Made by a program: the position numbers and the translations under genes
From: CBDCPI01 sp965220245
GTDB taxonomy: Bacteria; Chloroflexota; Dehalococcoidia; Lucifugimonadales; UBA3495
Assembly: GCA_965220245.1 (NCBI GenBank)
Contig: CBDCPI010000008.1
Span: 620,001 to 684,000, forward strand
DNA: 64,000 nt
Reading direction: 5' to 3'
Shown: one piece after another, positions 52,687-61,488 of the stretch
Layout: each line of letters starts with the position of its first letter
Position numbering within the stretch: the first letter of the stretch is position 1
The notes under the pieces: generated by a model
Database searches by the model: none
Told to the model about the DNA's origin: nothing
Seen by the model: the letters and a program-made list of their open reading frames with translations, nothing else

Positions 52687-53016
52687 TTATTGCCTTTTGT
52701 TCTTCTTGGCGTCCATGAGGAGGGCTTCGGTTTCTTCCAGGCTTTGGGCGAAGGCGTGGAGGGTTTCCAGCCGGACCAGTACCCTTCGTCCCATCCGGAA
52801 TGTCCGCAGTTGTCCGGAGTGGATGTATTCGCTCAGGGTTGAGGGGGCGACGTTCAGCAGCGCGGCGCTCTGTTCCAGGGAGATGGCCACGGGTTCCGGG
52901 GTGGCGGCCAGGGCCGGTGCTGAGCCGGCCACCTCCGCTTTTTCCGTCAGTTCCTTGATTTCGGCGAGTATGACCTTCAGGCGGTGTTCTTCCGCTCTGG
53001 CAGAGGCTTTATCCAT
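52687..53016 (-). CDS. excisionase-like HTH protein
   Basis: 109 residues. LEQSAALLNVAPSTLSEYIHSGQ and LRTFRMGRRVLVRLETLHAF form a MerR/excisionase winged HTH; the N-terminus is a helix (EHRLKVILAEIKEL). Small DNA-bending directionality factors of this class work with the tyrosine integrase about 1 kb away. Confidence 0.8.
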   Translation of the reverse strand: MDKASARAEEHRLKVILAEIKELTEKAEVAGSAPALAATPEPVAISLEQSAALLNVAPSTLSEYIHSGQLRTFRMGRRVLVRLETLHAFAQSLEETEALLMDAKKNKRQ

Positions 53017-53064
53017 GGCATTCTCTCCAGTTTGGCGCCGGATATGGTCCCCGGTCCCTTGGGG

Positions 53065-53280
53065 CTATTCCTCGGGTTCCTCGTCGCCGAACAAGTGGAC
53101 ATGCGACCGCCGGAGGATCAGGCAGGTGTTGATCTTGAAGCGCCGGGGCAGGGGTCTGATGCCTTCTTCCAGGTCGCAGAGGTACCGCTTGGTGAGGCCC
53201 AGCCGCTTGGAGAGTTGGTCAATGGTGTACATCCGGAAGATTGGGAAGTCCGGTTTCTGTCTCTGTTTCTGGATGACCAT
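53065..53280 (-). CDS. small HTH regulator
   Basis: 71 residues. YTIDQLSKRLGLTKRYLCDLEEG is an XRE-like HTH; a basic C-terminus follows. It lies opposite the 53395 regulator, like a cro/repressor pair. Promoter at 53317-53345. Confidence 0.7.
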   Translation of the reverse strand: MVIQKQRQKPDFPIFRMYTIDQLSKRLGLTKRYLCDLEEGIRPLPRRFKINTCLILRRSHVHLFGDEEPEE

Positions 53281-53316
53281 TTTCGGACTGGCTCTTTGGC
53301 GTTGGATAATAGGGTG

Positions 53317-53345
53317 AATATATCATAAACCATGATGAACAGCAA
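53317..53345 (-). promoter_or_regulatory. leftward promoter with operator palindrome
   Basis: Reading left: TTGCTG (53340-53345), 17-bp spacer, TATATT (53317-53322), about 40 bp before the HTH gene start. The spacer holds ATCAT-AAACC-ATGAT, a dyad suited to repressor binding. Confidence 0.6.
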
Positions 53346-53394
53346 ATTGTGGGGTTGCGGAAGATCCCTGAAAAAGGGTGAAAAGTGGTAAACT

Positions 53395-53778
53395 TTGGTG
53401 GTGGATTTTACGGAGTGGCTGCGGTCCCAGTATGGGCCGGGTACGAGGTATCCCAGTGCTCGTCAGTTGTCGTTGGCGATCAGTGGGGCGAAGAACCAGA
53501 ACGCGGTGGCGGACCTGGAGAGCCGCGGGCTTTCGCGGCTGGATACGGCGGCAAAGCTGGCTGAGGCCACCTCCACGCCGCTGGTCTTTATACTGTCACT
53601 GGCCGGCGTTATCCCCGGTCCGGATACCCTAGGTTACCATTTGTCCCGGGAGGAGGAGGCCCTTCTGGCGAATTACCGCCGGTTGAGTCCTGAATTTCGC
53701 CGGGCAATTCATGGAGCAATCCGAGGATTCCTCTGGCCAGCGCCGGAGATAGCTTCACTGGATCAGGAAGCCAGTTAG
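53395..53778 (+). CDS. putative repressor (divergent HTH protein)
   Basis: 127 residues; TTG 53395 or GTG 53401 start. RYPSARQLSLAISGAKNQNAVADLESRG contains a helix-turn-helix, then a hydrophobic segment (PLVFILSLAGVIP), then LSREEEALLANYRRLSPEFRRA. Only rightward gene of the control block besides the integrase; likely the maintenance repressor facing the leftward operon. Confidence 0.7.
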   Translation: MVVDFTEWLRSQYGPGTRYPSARQLSLAISGAKNQNAVADLESRGLSRLDTAAKLAEATSTPLVFILSLAGVIPGPDTLGYHLSREEEALLANYRRLSPEFRRAIHGAIRGFLWPAPEIASLDQEAS

Positions 53779-53830
53779 GGAGTGCCAGCCCAGTCGGGAA
53801 GACGAAGGTCCGGTGGTTGACAATCTTCAT
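53609..53830 (-). CDS. antisense ORF over the repressor gene
   Basis: 73 residues from ATG 53830 with GGAGAG 4 bp upstream, starting MKIVNHRTFVFPTGLALPNW, Pro-rich at the end. It lies antisense to the repressor's 3' half, and a good promoter precedes it (53893-53922). Real translation uncertain; the transcript is better supported than the protein. Confidence 0.4.
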   Translation of the reverse strand: MKIVNHRTFVFPTGLALPNWLPDPVKLSPALARGILGLLHELPGEIQDSTGGNSPEGPPPPGTNGNLGYPDRG

Positions 53831-53892
53831 GTTCTCTCCAATCTCTCTGTGACATGTTGGATATCCGAGTCCGCGATTGGAACAGATGTTTG

Positions 53893-53922
53893 ACTATAGT
53901 AACAGGGTACCCAATTTGTCAA
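53893..53922 (-). promoter_or_regulatory. strong leftward promoter antisense to the repressor
   Basis: TTGACA (53917-53922), 18-bp spacer, TATAGT (53893-53898). Transcription would run left through 53830 and oppose the repressor gene. Confidence 0.65.
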
Positions 53923-53938
53923 TTCGGTGTTGTCTAAG

Positions 53939-53953
53939 CTACGGATACCGTAG
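53939..53953 (+). promoter_or_regulatory. small palindrome before integrase
   Basis: CTACGG-ATA-CCGTAG lies 13 bp upstream of the integrase start. Candidate operator or integrase arm site. Confidence 0.45.
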
Positions 53954-53965
53954 CAGGAATCTCCG

Positions 53966-55114
53966 GTGAGGGGGCATATACGCAAGCGGGGAGACCGCTC
54001 CTGGGCGGTGGTCGTGGACGTCGGTATTGACCCTGAGACCGGCAAGCGCCGTCAGAGATGGATAGCCGTCAAGGGGACCAAGCGGGATGCTGAGCGGCGG
54101 CTGGCCGAGGTGGTCCGGGACTTGGACGCCGGTGTCTATGTTCAACCGTCCCGTCTTACCTTGGCGGACTACCTCGACCAGTGGATGCAAGACTACGTGG
54201 CGGTTTCGGTCCGTCCCCGGACCGCTGAGGGGTACCGCACTATTGTGCGGCGCCTTCAGGGTTCCTTGGGCCGGGTCAGGTTGACGGGGCTGAATGCCCA
54301 GTACCTGCAGCAGTACTGCGCTGCTTGCGGAGGGGCTCTCGGCCCAGACGGTGGTCCACCATCACCGTGTGCTCCATCAGGCGCTGGGCCAGGCCGTCAA
54401 ATGGGATCTGCTACCCCGGAACGTGGTGGAGCGGGTAATTCCTCCCAAGCGCGTGAAGCCGGAGCTTCGTATTCTCACTGTGTCCGAGGTCCGGCGCCTG
54501 CTTGGGTTGGCCGAGGGTACGGACTATTTCCTGCCGGTCCATTTGGCTGTTCACACCGGCCTCCGCCGGTCTGAGCTGTGCGGGTTGCTCTGGTCCGACG
54601 TGGACCTGGATGCCCGGGCGCTGACGGTGGTGCGGACTATGGTTTCCGTGCGGGGAGACCCGGTGCACTTTGCGGAGCCGAAGTCCCGCGGGTCTCGCCG
54701 GGTAGTGGCCTTCGGGTCCGGGACGGCGTCCCTGCTTCGTGAGCGGCGGGACGCGTTTCAGGCGCGCGGACTTGGGGATTCGCGGTCCAGGTCTGTGCGC
54801 GGCGGGACGGCAGCAGGATGATGCCCGACACGCTTTCCAGGGGGTACAAGGCGCTTGCGGAGAGGTGCGGGACTCCGGATGTGCGTTTTCATGATCTCCG
54901 GCATACCCATGCCAGTTTGCTTTTGGCGTTCGGGGTGCCGATGAACGTTGTCCAAGCCCGGATGGGCCATGAGAGCATCCAGACGACGGTTGATATTTAT
55001 GGTCACGTGCTGCCGGCTTCAGATGTTGAGGCCGACGAGGTCCTGGAGCGGCAGTTGGCTGCGGGGCGTTTGCAAAATGTTAGCAGCGAGGGTGAAAATC
55101 CCTCTGATTTGTAG
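53966..55114 (+). CDS. tyrosine integrase, broken by two frameshifts
   Basis: Frame one: MRGHIRKRGDRSWAVVVDVG and SRLTLADYLDQWM (arm-binding and SAM-like domains). Frame two, from about 54318: LLAEGLSAQTVVHHHRVL, HTGLRRSELCGLLW (catalytic Arg), VVRTMVSVRGD. Frame three, after the GGGG run 54774-54777: MMPDTLSRGYKAL, HDLRHTHASLL (HxxR), GHESIQTTVDIYGHV (catalytic Tyr). All catalytic residues are present once the frames are joined, giving about 380 residues. It ends 4 bp before the tRNA gene, the likely attachment locus. Confidence 0.85.
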
Positions 55115-55118
55115 CTAA

Positions 55119-55193
55119 GCCGGTGTAGCTCAGTGGCAGAGCAGCGGTTTCGTAAACCGCAGGTCAAGGGTTCGACTCCCTTCACCGGCTCCA
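55119..55193 (+). tRNA. tRNA-Thr (CGT anticodon)
   Basis: GCCGGTG pairs with CACCGGC; D arm TAGCTCAGTGGCAGAGC; anticodon stem GCGGT/ACCGC with loop TTCGTAA, anticodon CGT reading ACG; T arm with GGTTCGACTCC; CCA encoded. It is complete and next to the integrase, which makes it the probable integration target. The whole gene lies on the right of the element, so the element either carries its own copy or uses a site other than the 3' end. Confidence 0.95.
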
Positions 55194-55206
55194 CTAGCAA
55201 AAAGAA

Positions 55207-55234
55207 TTCGCCCCCGGCTAAAGCCGGGGGCGAA
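55207..55234. terminator. GC hairpin after the tRNA
   Basis: 12-bp perfect stem TTCGCCCCCGGC/GCCGGGGGCGAA with a 4-base loop. T-run on the right is weak (TCAGTTT), so it may end the tRNA and the leftward TRAP transcript together. Confidence 0.75.
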
Positions 55235-55292
55235 TCAGTTTAAGCCACGCTAGGGGTAAATACTAATGGATGCAGTGCCCCCCGGACCTACT

Positions 55293-56747
55293 TCACTCCT
55301 TGGTGACAGGGGCTTTCACCACTGAGCCGCCGGGCTCAACGCGCAGCCCCACCCGGGTTCCTATGTGCTCGTTGAATACTTGGATGAAGGGGCTGTCTGC
55401 ACCCACCCGCTTGACCCAGTTGGGCGCCACGCTTTCGAGGACGGCCCTGTCGCTGTGGGCCCTGACCTCCGGGGAGAACCCCACGTATTCCATGCCGGCA
55501 TTGATGTTCTTCGAGAGCCCGAGTTCGTTCTGGATGGCCCCAAGCCGCAGGTTCTCCAACTCGTTCTTGGCGCTCTCCTCAATCATGATCTGTTGCAGGT
55601 CGGGCGCCAGCTTCTCCCAGACCTGCTTGTTGATGACGGTGCCGAGGGTGGGCCAAGCGGGCAGAGGGCCGTTTATGTAGTCCGCTACCTCGTACCACCG
55701 CTGCCCGTGCCCCGCGTCGCCGCCAGTAACTCCGGCGTCTAGGATGCCGCGCTCCAGGGCGGTGTAGACCTCAGCGAAGGCCACGAACTGGGAGTCGGCG
55801 CCCATGCCGTTAATCCAGTCGGCGATGGCGGTGCCGAAGGCGCGGGTCTTCAGCCCTTCGAAGTCGGCAACCGTTCTCAGGGGCTTCTTGCTGAAGAAGA
55901 AAACGTCGTTCCCATTGAGCCAGAACAAGCTGATCATCTTCCCGCCGTCCGTCGAGTCCTCATGCAACTTCACTATGTCCGGGTACATGTCGGCCGTGGC
56001 CCGGAACTGGGTCTCCTGGTCGGGGAACAGGCCAAACAGGTACTGAATCTCCAGGGCCGGCACCTCCCCGGCCACGTAGGGGCCGCCGATGTCGGCCATG
56101 GCCAGGGTGCCGTCGGAGATCAACCCGAGAACGTCGGGCCCGGCAATCCCCAACTCGGGGTACGACGAGAGTTGCAGCTTGACCTGCCCGTTGGTCCGCT
56201 CCAGCACGTTGGGGAAGAAGTAACTGTCGACCAACTTGCACCAGAGCAGGGCGCGGTTGATGCAGGCATACTGGATGGTGATGTCCTCCCCCGTCGTCAC
56301 CGCCGGCGTCGGGTCGGTGAGCTTCGCTCTTTCCAGCAGGTCCTTGTAGTAGTCCGACTCGTAAACGTACAGGTGCCGCTGCAAGGCGTCCAGGGGAACG
56401 TTCCCGTCGGCGTCGCCCTGGTCCTCCGTGGGGGCCGGTCCCGCCAGTTGGTTCAGGTCGCCCACGTAGATGGCGCCGGGACCGCCGGCGTACTCCGCAG
56501 CGTAGGCCGCCAACGTCGCCGGTACTCCCGCCGCCGGGGCCGCTGCTGGCTGGCTACCCGGGGCCGTGGTGGCCGGCGGCGAAGTGGCTGTCGCCGGAGC
56601 CGTGGTAACCGGCGGCGAGGTGGCTGTCGCTGGGGCCGTAGCCTCCGGAGTTAACTGTGCACCTTCGTCTCCGTCTCCATTTCCTCCACAGGCCGCCAAG
56701 GCCAAAATAAATATCCCGATCAGTCCTAGCAACAGGTATTTCCGCAT
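55293..56747 (-). CDS. TRAP transporter solute-binding lipoprotein (DctP-type)
   Basis: 484 residues; AAGGAG before ATG 56747. Signal peptide with lipobox LAAC near residue 19, then a Thr/Ala/Pro linker built of repeats (PATATSPPVTTA) and a DctP fold: FGLFPDQETQFRATAD, GLKTRAFGTAIADWINGMG, PLPAWPTLGTVINKQVWEKL. It should deliver an organic acid or similar ligand to a TRAP permease not seen here. Host chromosomal gene. Confidence 0.9.
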   Translation of the reverse strand: MRKYLLLGLIGIFILALAACGGNGDGDEGAQLTPEATAPATATSPPVTTAPATATSPPATTAPGSQPAAAPAAGVPATLAAYAAEYAGGPGAIYVGDLNQLAGPAPTEDQGDADGNVPLDALQRHLYVYESDYYKDLLERAKLTDPTPAVTTGEDITIQYACINRALLWCKLVDSYFFPNVLERTNGQVKLQLSSYPELGIAGPDVLGLISDGTLAMADIGGPYVAGEVPALEIQYLFGLFPDQETQFRATADMYPDIVKLHEDSTDGGKMISLFWLNGNDVFFFSKKPLRTVADFEGLKTRAFGTAIADWINGMGADSQFVAFAEVYTALERGILDAGVTGGDAGHGQRWYEVADYINGPLPAWPTLGTVINKQVWEKLAPDLQQIMIEESAKNELENLRLGAIQNELGLSKNINAGMEYVGFSPEVRAHSDRAVLESVAPNWVKRVGADSPFIQVFNEHIGTRVGLRVEPGGSVVKAPVTKE

Positions 56748-56897
56748 TGATTACGCTCCTTCTGTCTCGTAATTAACCCTTGTCCCTGCTTCCTAATCCA
56801 CGCCGCCAAATCATTGCCAACTCCACGCCTGTAGCGTATTTTGCGGTTACGTCATCTTGGCGGACGCTGTAAGGCGATTAGAATTTGGACGGGCGCA

Positions 56898-56927
56898 AGT
56901 ATATAGATGGCATCTGTTCAGTGTCAA
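56898..56927 (-). promoter_or_regulatory. promoter of the TRAP gene
   Basis: TTGACA (56922-56927), 18-bp spacer, TATACT (56898-56903), leaving a leader of about 140 nt. The rest of 56748-57113 holds no gene; a rightward promoter for the next gene is likely near 57020-57050 but not clear. Confidence 0.65.
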
Positions 56928-57113
56928 CGCAGGTTAATCGGGTAGCAGCGCCACACTGGGCAACGAGTAGCCCGGGTGATTGCCAGCCCCGGTGGACAAC
57001 CCCCGGCGGTACGAGTAATTTTTTGGTATTCTTAGGGCTACGAAAGAGGAACTCAGAGTAAAGGGCCTGAGCAGTACACCAAGACTAAATAGACGCCTAA
57101 TCAGGAGGTTATC

Positions 57114-57671
57114 GTGGCCAGATTACCGACGGCTACCCGAGACAGCGTGCCCCAGGACCAGCGTGAGGTGTTCGATGAGATGGTGCAAAGGCTAGGCTCG
57201 GTGCCTCAGTTCGGCCCGGGCTCGGTGATGATTCACGTTCCCCAAGCGCACCATTGGGCCACCGGGCTGAACAACTACCTTCGCACCCAGTCGTCGCTTT
57301 CGGAAAAGACCCTGGAACTGGCAATGTTGGTGACGGCCCGGGAGATGGACTGTCAGCACATTTGGAACGCCCACGCGGCCGCAGCCCGCACCGCTGGCGT
57401 ACCGGACGCCTTGGTGGACGGTCTGCGCGACAAGCAGGAGTTGGGCGCCTTGTCCTCCGACGAGGAAGCTGTCGTGAACTTGGGCCGGGAGTTTTTCCGG
57501 ACTCACAAAGTCAGCCGCGGCGCTTTCCAAGCGGCCTTGGAGCAGTTCGGCCAGCAGGGAGTAGTGGAGTTGGTGCTCACCATGGGGAATTACACCCTGC
57601 TTTCCTTTGCTATCAACACTTTCGACACCGACCTGCCACCGGCTCGTTCGGAACCGCTGCTTCCGATTTAA
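57114..57671 (+). CDS. carboxymuconolactone decarboxylase-like protein
   Basis: 185 residues; GTG 57114 with AGGAGG upstream. LAMLVTAREMDCQHIWNAHA is the AhpD/CMD helical core with a single Cys and His pair (DCQHIWNAH); the second Cys of the AhpD redox pair is missing, so a decarboxylase-like or related gamma-CMD role is more likely than peroxidase. Common in aromatic-degrading soil and marine bacteria. Confidence 0.85.
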   Translation: MARLPTATRDSVPQDQREVFDEMVQRLGSVPQFGPGSVMIHVPQAHHWATGLNNYLRTQSSLSEKTLELAMLVTAREMDCQHIWNAHAAAARTAGVPDALVDGLRDKQELGALSSDEEAVVNLGREFFRTHKVSRGAFQAALEQFGQQGVVELVLTMGNYTLLSFAINTFDTDLPPARSEPLLPI

Positions 57672-57715
57672 CTTGCTATTCTTTTAAGCGGGTGTTTAAA
57701 AACCGATTGCAGCCC

Positions 57716-57845
57716 ATCCCTTCGACAGGCTCCGGACAGGCCCTGTCATTCCGAACGCAGTGAGGAATCTAAAATTCTTCGGCGGCAGACCGATGTGGAG
57801 GACAAGGACTTTAGACCCTTCGCTTTGCTCAGGGTGACAGGTGAC
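57716..57845. repeat. host interspersed repeat
   Basis: CTTCGACAGGCTC and TCATTCCGAACGCAGTGAGG followed by AATCTAAAATTC, ending CTCAGGGTGACAG. The same family seeds the 22-copy array at 61.8 kb and recurs at 62.3-62.4 kb. Absent from the mobile element. Confidence 0.7.
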
Positions 57846-57973
57846 TGGTTGCAAGGACTTATTAAACACTCTCTAAGCAGTTCTTTCCGGGGGACCTGGT
57901 CACTCACTATCCGGTTTTATTAGCTGTTTCCCAAGAATGTCTACCACCGCTTATCGGGGAGGAGGAAATTAAG

Positions 57974-59128
57974 ATGGACGTAACACCCTTCGAGGTAAAG
58001 GTGCCCGATGCTACCCTTGAGGACTTGCAACAAAGGCTGGCCCGGACCCGGTGGTCCGACGAGATACCGGGGTCGGAATGGGACTACGGCACCAACCTGG
58101 ACTACTTAAAAGAATTGGTAGCCTATTGGCAAGACGGCTTTGACTGGCGGGTCCAAGAGGAAGCCATCAACAGGTTCTCCCACTACCAAGCTACGGTGGA
58201 TGATTTCAGCATTCATTTCATTCACGAAAAGGGCCAAGGGCCAAGCCCAATGCCGTTGGTGCTCACTCACGGTTGGCCCGGCACCTTCTTCGAGATGTCG
58301 AAAATCACGCCCCTGCTGGCCGACCCGGCCAGTCATGGAGGGGACGCGGCGGACGCCTTCGATGTGGTGGTGCCGTCGATGCCCGGCTACGGATTCTCCG
58401 GCCATCCCACCAAGCCCGGGCTGCACGTGCTGCGGATTTCGGACCTGTGGGCCGAGTTGATGACCGAGGGTCTGGGCTACAACCGGTTCGGCGCGCACGG
58501 TGGCGACTGGGGCGCCAGCGTTACCGCCAATTTGGGCTTCTCCTATCCCGAAAACCTGATTGGGGTCCACCTCACTTCTATGGGCCGGCCCTTGCCTTAC
58601 CTGGGTCCTGGGTCTACGCCGCTTTCCGAGGCGGAGCAAGCCATGTTGGACCAGCGGGAGCAGTGGACCCAAGCCGAGGGCGGTTACTCCCATATCCAAG
58701 GCACCAAGCCCCAGACCCTATCTTACGGGTTGAACGACTCCCCGGCTGGCTTGGCCGCCTGGATTGTGGAGAAGTACCGGACTTGGAGTGACTGCGGCGG
58801 CGACGTGGAAAAACGGTTTACCAAGGACGAACTCCTAACCACGGTTACGATCTACTGGGTGACCCAGACCATCAACTCCTCCACTCGACTCTATTACGAG
58901 ACCGCAAGGCATCCCTGGGAATTAAAAGAAGGAGAGCGGATTTCGGTGCCCTCGGCGATGGCGGCATTCCCCGCAGAGATCAGCCGTCCCCCTAGAGAGT
59001 GGTGCGAGCGCTCCTATAACGTCCACCAGTGGACTGACATGCCCGCCGGCGGTCACTTTGCGGCGCTAGAAGAGCCGGAGCGGATGGTGGAAGACATCCG
59101 CTCTTTCTTCCGCCCGCTAAGAGACTAA
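57974..59128 (+). CDS. epoxide hydrolase (alpha/beta)
   Basis: 384 residues; GGAGGAGG upstream. N-terminal EHN domain (FEVKVPDATLEDLQQRLART, RWSDEIPGSEWDYGT), oxyanion HGWPGTFFE, nucleophile GGDWGAS (Asp), and C-terminal PAGGHFAALEEPE with the catalytic His. Full length. Opens epoxides of xenobiotics or lipids. Confidence 0.92.
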   Translation: MDVTPFEVKVPDATLEDLQQRLARTRWSDEIPGSEWDYGTNLDYLKELVAYWQDGFDWRVQEEAINRFSHYQATVDDFSIHFIHEKGQGPSPMPLVLTHGWPGTFFEMSKITPLLADPASHGGDAADAFDVVVPSMPGYGFSGHPTKPGLHVLRISDLWAELMTEGLGYNRFGAHGGDWGASVTANLGFSYPENLIGVHLTSMGRPLPYLGPGSTPLSEAEQAMLDQREQWTQAEGGYSHIQGTKPQTLSYGLNDSPAGLAAWIVEKYRTWSDCGGDVEKRFTKDELLTTVTIYWVTQTINSSTRLYYETARHPWELKEGERISVPSAMAAFPAEISRPPREWCERSYNVHQWTDMPAGGHFAALEEPERMVEDIRSFFRPLRD

Positions 59129-59153
59129 CCCTCACACGGCCAGACCTCACAGC

Positions 59154-59190
59154 AAGGCCCCTCGTCCGGGTTAGCCGGACGAGGGGCCTT
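59154..59190 (+). terminator. rho-independent terminator
   Basis: 16-bp stem AAGGCCCCTCGTCCGG/CCGGACGAGGGGCCTT followed by AGACTTTT, 25 bp after the epoxide hydrolase stop. Confidence 0.9.
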
Positions 59191-59358
59191 AGACTTTTAA
59201 CCCTAATAGGATTTTTCAAAAGTCCCTTCTCCCTGGGGAGAAGGTTAGGCCTGGCCTGAGCTTGTCGAAGGGATGAGGGAGAATATTTCCCATAAGCCAA
59301 GTTTGCCACGCCTGGACTGCCGGGTTACGCCCCTCACCTTAGCCCTCTCCCGCGGGGA

Positions 59359-60693
59359 GCTGACAAGGGTAGGCAAAGTATGAAACAGGCATAAGAACTT
59401 GGAAAGCGCACAGCTTTCTGGCATCTTTTTGGTGAGAATCAGAAAGGCTGCCAGAGGTTCGCCATGCGCTTCCCAACCGAATACTACCAGATGAAGCAGA
59501 CCATACAATACTACATGCCGCATCTCAGAGGGTCTCAGTTGAAGGGACTGGTCCTGTGGGTGTACGGCATCATAATGGCCCAGAGCGGCTGCCAGAACGC
59601 GGTCGCCGCTGAGCTTTCGTTCATAGGCAACTTCAACAGCATACGGCAGTATCTCCGGGAGTGGCTGTACAATGGGCAGGACCGCGCCAACCCGTGCGGA
59701 GTGCAGTTGGATGTCAGACTGTGCTTCGTTCCACTGCTGCGATGGATTCTCAATTGGTGGAAGTCTGACAGATTGGTGCTTGCCATAGACCCGACGATGA
59801 AGGGCGACCGGATAAACGCCATTGCGATAAGCGTGGTCTATCGCAGTTGCGCTATTCCGGTGGCCTGGCACATCCTGCCCGCCAACAAACCCGGGCAGTG
59901 GATAGCGCCGGCGGTGAGTCTGCTGAAGTTGCTGTCCGAAGCGGTGCCGCCGGACATGAGCGTGCTGGTGATGACTGACCGCGGTTTGAGGAGTCCGCGG
60001 CTGTGGGAGCAGATACGCTCTGTGGGGTGGCATCCTTACATGCGGCAATCGGTCAACACCGTGTTCTGCCCTGACGGAGGAACCCGCCTGCCGGCGCGAG
60101 CGTTGGTGCCGGGGCCGGGGCACGCATATGTTGGGTCCGGGACGGCTTTCAGGGACAGCAGCAAGCGCCGCCGCGGGACGGTGATTGTGGTCTGGGACCA
60201 GGGCCAAGACGAGCCGTGGGTGGTGATGACCGACCTGCCGCCCGGCGAAGCAGGGGTGTGCTGGTACATGCTCCGGTTCTGGATAGAACTGGGCTTCAGA
60301 GCACTCAAGAGCTTGGGGTGGCAGTGGCAGAACACTCGCAGGACCGATCCCGAACGGGTGGCGAGGCACTGGCTTGCGTTGTCGGTGGCGACGTTCTGGA
60401 CGCTGGCGTATGGGACCAGGGTAGAAGACGCCAATGAGCTTGGCATAGCGCCCGGCCATCTCAGAGCACCGCCGAAGGCTCTGGCGTCCACTCACCGCAG
60501 CGCTTGGAGCGCTCCCAAACGGACTATCAGTGTACTGCGGCAGGGCATCATCTGGCTGAGACGGCTGCTGCCCAAGGGCAGACTTTGGCGCAGGGTCTGG
60601 CTGCTTCCTGAACCGTGGCCGGAACCGTCGCCCGATATGAAGCTCATCTACCATGCAGAAACCTGAAACAATCAAATGCCTACCCTTGTCAGC
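59359..60693 (+). mobile_element. IS4-like insertion sequence, intact
   Basis: Perfect 17-bp terminal inverted repeats, GCTGACAAGGGTAGGCA (59359-59375) and its complement (60677-60693), enclose one transposase gene; length 1,335 bp. Flanks CCCGCGGGGA and CCCGCAGGAG are similar and could be a diverged 10-bp target duplication, or two arms of the CCCTCTCCCGC palindrome repeat it landed in. Lies in host DNA. Confidence 0.9.
59464..60666 (+). CDS. IS4-family transposase
   Basis: 400 residues. AIDPTMKGD (first Asp), VMTDRGLRSP (second Asp) and RFWIELGFRALKSLGWQWQN with the catalytic Glu and a YREK-like region make an RNase H-type DDE transposase of the IS4 group. Full length, no break, so possibly active. 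Confidence 0.88.
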   Translation: MRFPTEYYQMKQTIQYYMPHLRGSQLKGLVLWVYGIIMAQSGCQNAVAAELSFIGNFNSIRQYLREWLYNGQDRANPCGVQLDVRLCFVPLLRWILNWWKSDRLVLAIDPTMKGDRINAIAISVVYRSCAIPVAWHILPANKPGQWIAPAVSLLKLLSEAVPPDMSVLVMTDRGLRSPRLWEQIRSVGWHPYMRQSVNTVFCPDGGTRLPARALVPGPGHAYVGSGTAFRDSSKRRRGTVIVVWDQGQDEPWVVMTDLPPGEAGVCWYMLRFWIELGFRALKSLGWQWQNTRRTDPERVARHWLALSVATFWTLAYGTRVEDANELGIAPGHLRAPPKALASTHRSAWSAPKRTISVLRQGIIWLRRLLPKGRLWRRVWLLPEPWPEPSPDMKLIYHAET

Positions 60694-60747
60694 CCGCAGG
60701 AGGGGGGACTTTGGAGACATCCCCTAATATGGGGTTGATTGTTACCA

Positions 60748-61488
60748 CTAACCGCCGAGGTGTTTTCCGTAGAACAACAACACCCGGTGCCACATGTCTT
60801 GCGCCGGGGCCGCCCGGTAGCTGTCCCGGTAATCGGCAAAGAAGGCGTGGCCAGCATTAGGGTACATGTAAAACTCGTAGGTCTTGTTATGCTTGTCCAA
60901 CTCCTCCTGCAACCGGGCGGCATGGTCCGGAGAAGGATTGGGGTCCTCCTCGCCAAAGGTAGCCATTAAAGGACAACTCAGGTTGGCCACCATGTCGATG
61001 GGGGAGACCGGGCGCTCCGGAGTGAGTTCATCTTGGATGATGAAGCCGCCGGCCGAATCGACTGCGGCATCAATGTTGCTGCTGCTGCACGCGGTCATCA
61101 GGGTGTACCGTCCGCCGGAACAGAAGCCGATGATCCCGACTTTGCCGTTGGATTGAGCCTGCCCTTTTAGGAACACCGCGGCCGCATCCAGGTCTCCTAC
61201 GGCCCGAGAATCCGGCGAGGCAAACATCTTCTGAATGACGTCGTCAAAGTTATTTTCGTCGGGGGCGCCCTCCCGGGTATACAGGTCCGGAGCGATGGAC
61301 ACGTAGCCCCGGTCCGCAAAGCGGCGGGCTAGGTCCCGGATATGGTCGTTTAGGCCAAAGGCCTCGGCAGTGACAATGACCCCCGGATACGGGCCCTGAC
61401 CGGAAGGGCGGCTGATGTAGGCGTTGATCATCTCGCCGCCATGACCAGGGTATTGGACCGTCTCTGACTGAATCTGCGGCTGTGTCAT
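60748..61488 (-). CDS. dienelactone hydrolase-family protein
   Basis: 246 residues; AAGGAGG upstream of ATG 61488. EAFGLNDHIRDLARRFADRGY, nucleophile GFCSGG (Cys), acid FGEEDPNPS and AGHAFF (His) give the DLH Cys-Asp-His triad. Hydrolyses lactones from aromatic breakdown; matches the CMD and epoxide hydrolase neighbours. Confidence 0.9.
   Translation of the reverse strand: MTQPQIQSETVQYPGHGGEMINAYISRPSGQGPYPGVIVTAEAFGLNDHIRDLARRFADRGYVSIAPDLYTREGAPDENNFDDVIQKMFASPDSRAVGDLDAAAVFLKGQAQSNGKVGIIGFCSGGRYTLMTACSSSNIDAAVDSAGGFIIQDELTPERPVSPIDMVANLSCPLMATFGEEDPNPSPDHAARLQEELDKHNKTYEFYMYPNAGHAFFADYRDSYRAAPAQDMWHRVLLFYGKHLGG

Noticed and set aside
1..55114. Conjugation or phage structural genes
   Set aside because: No relaxase, VirB/VirD4, terminase, capsid or tail motif was recognised, so the element type is left open.
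59245..60720. 491-codon leftward ORF over the IS element
   Set aside because: Antisense of the DDE transposase; no ribosome site and His/Pro/Arg-biased composition.
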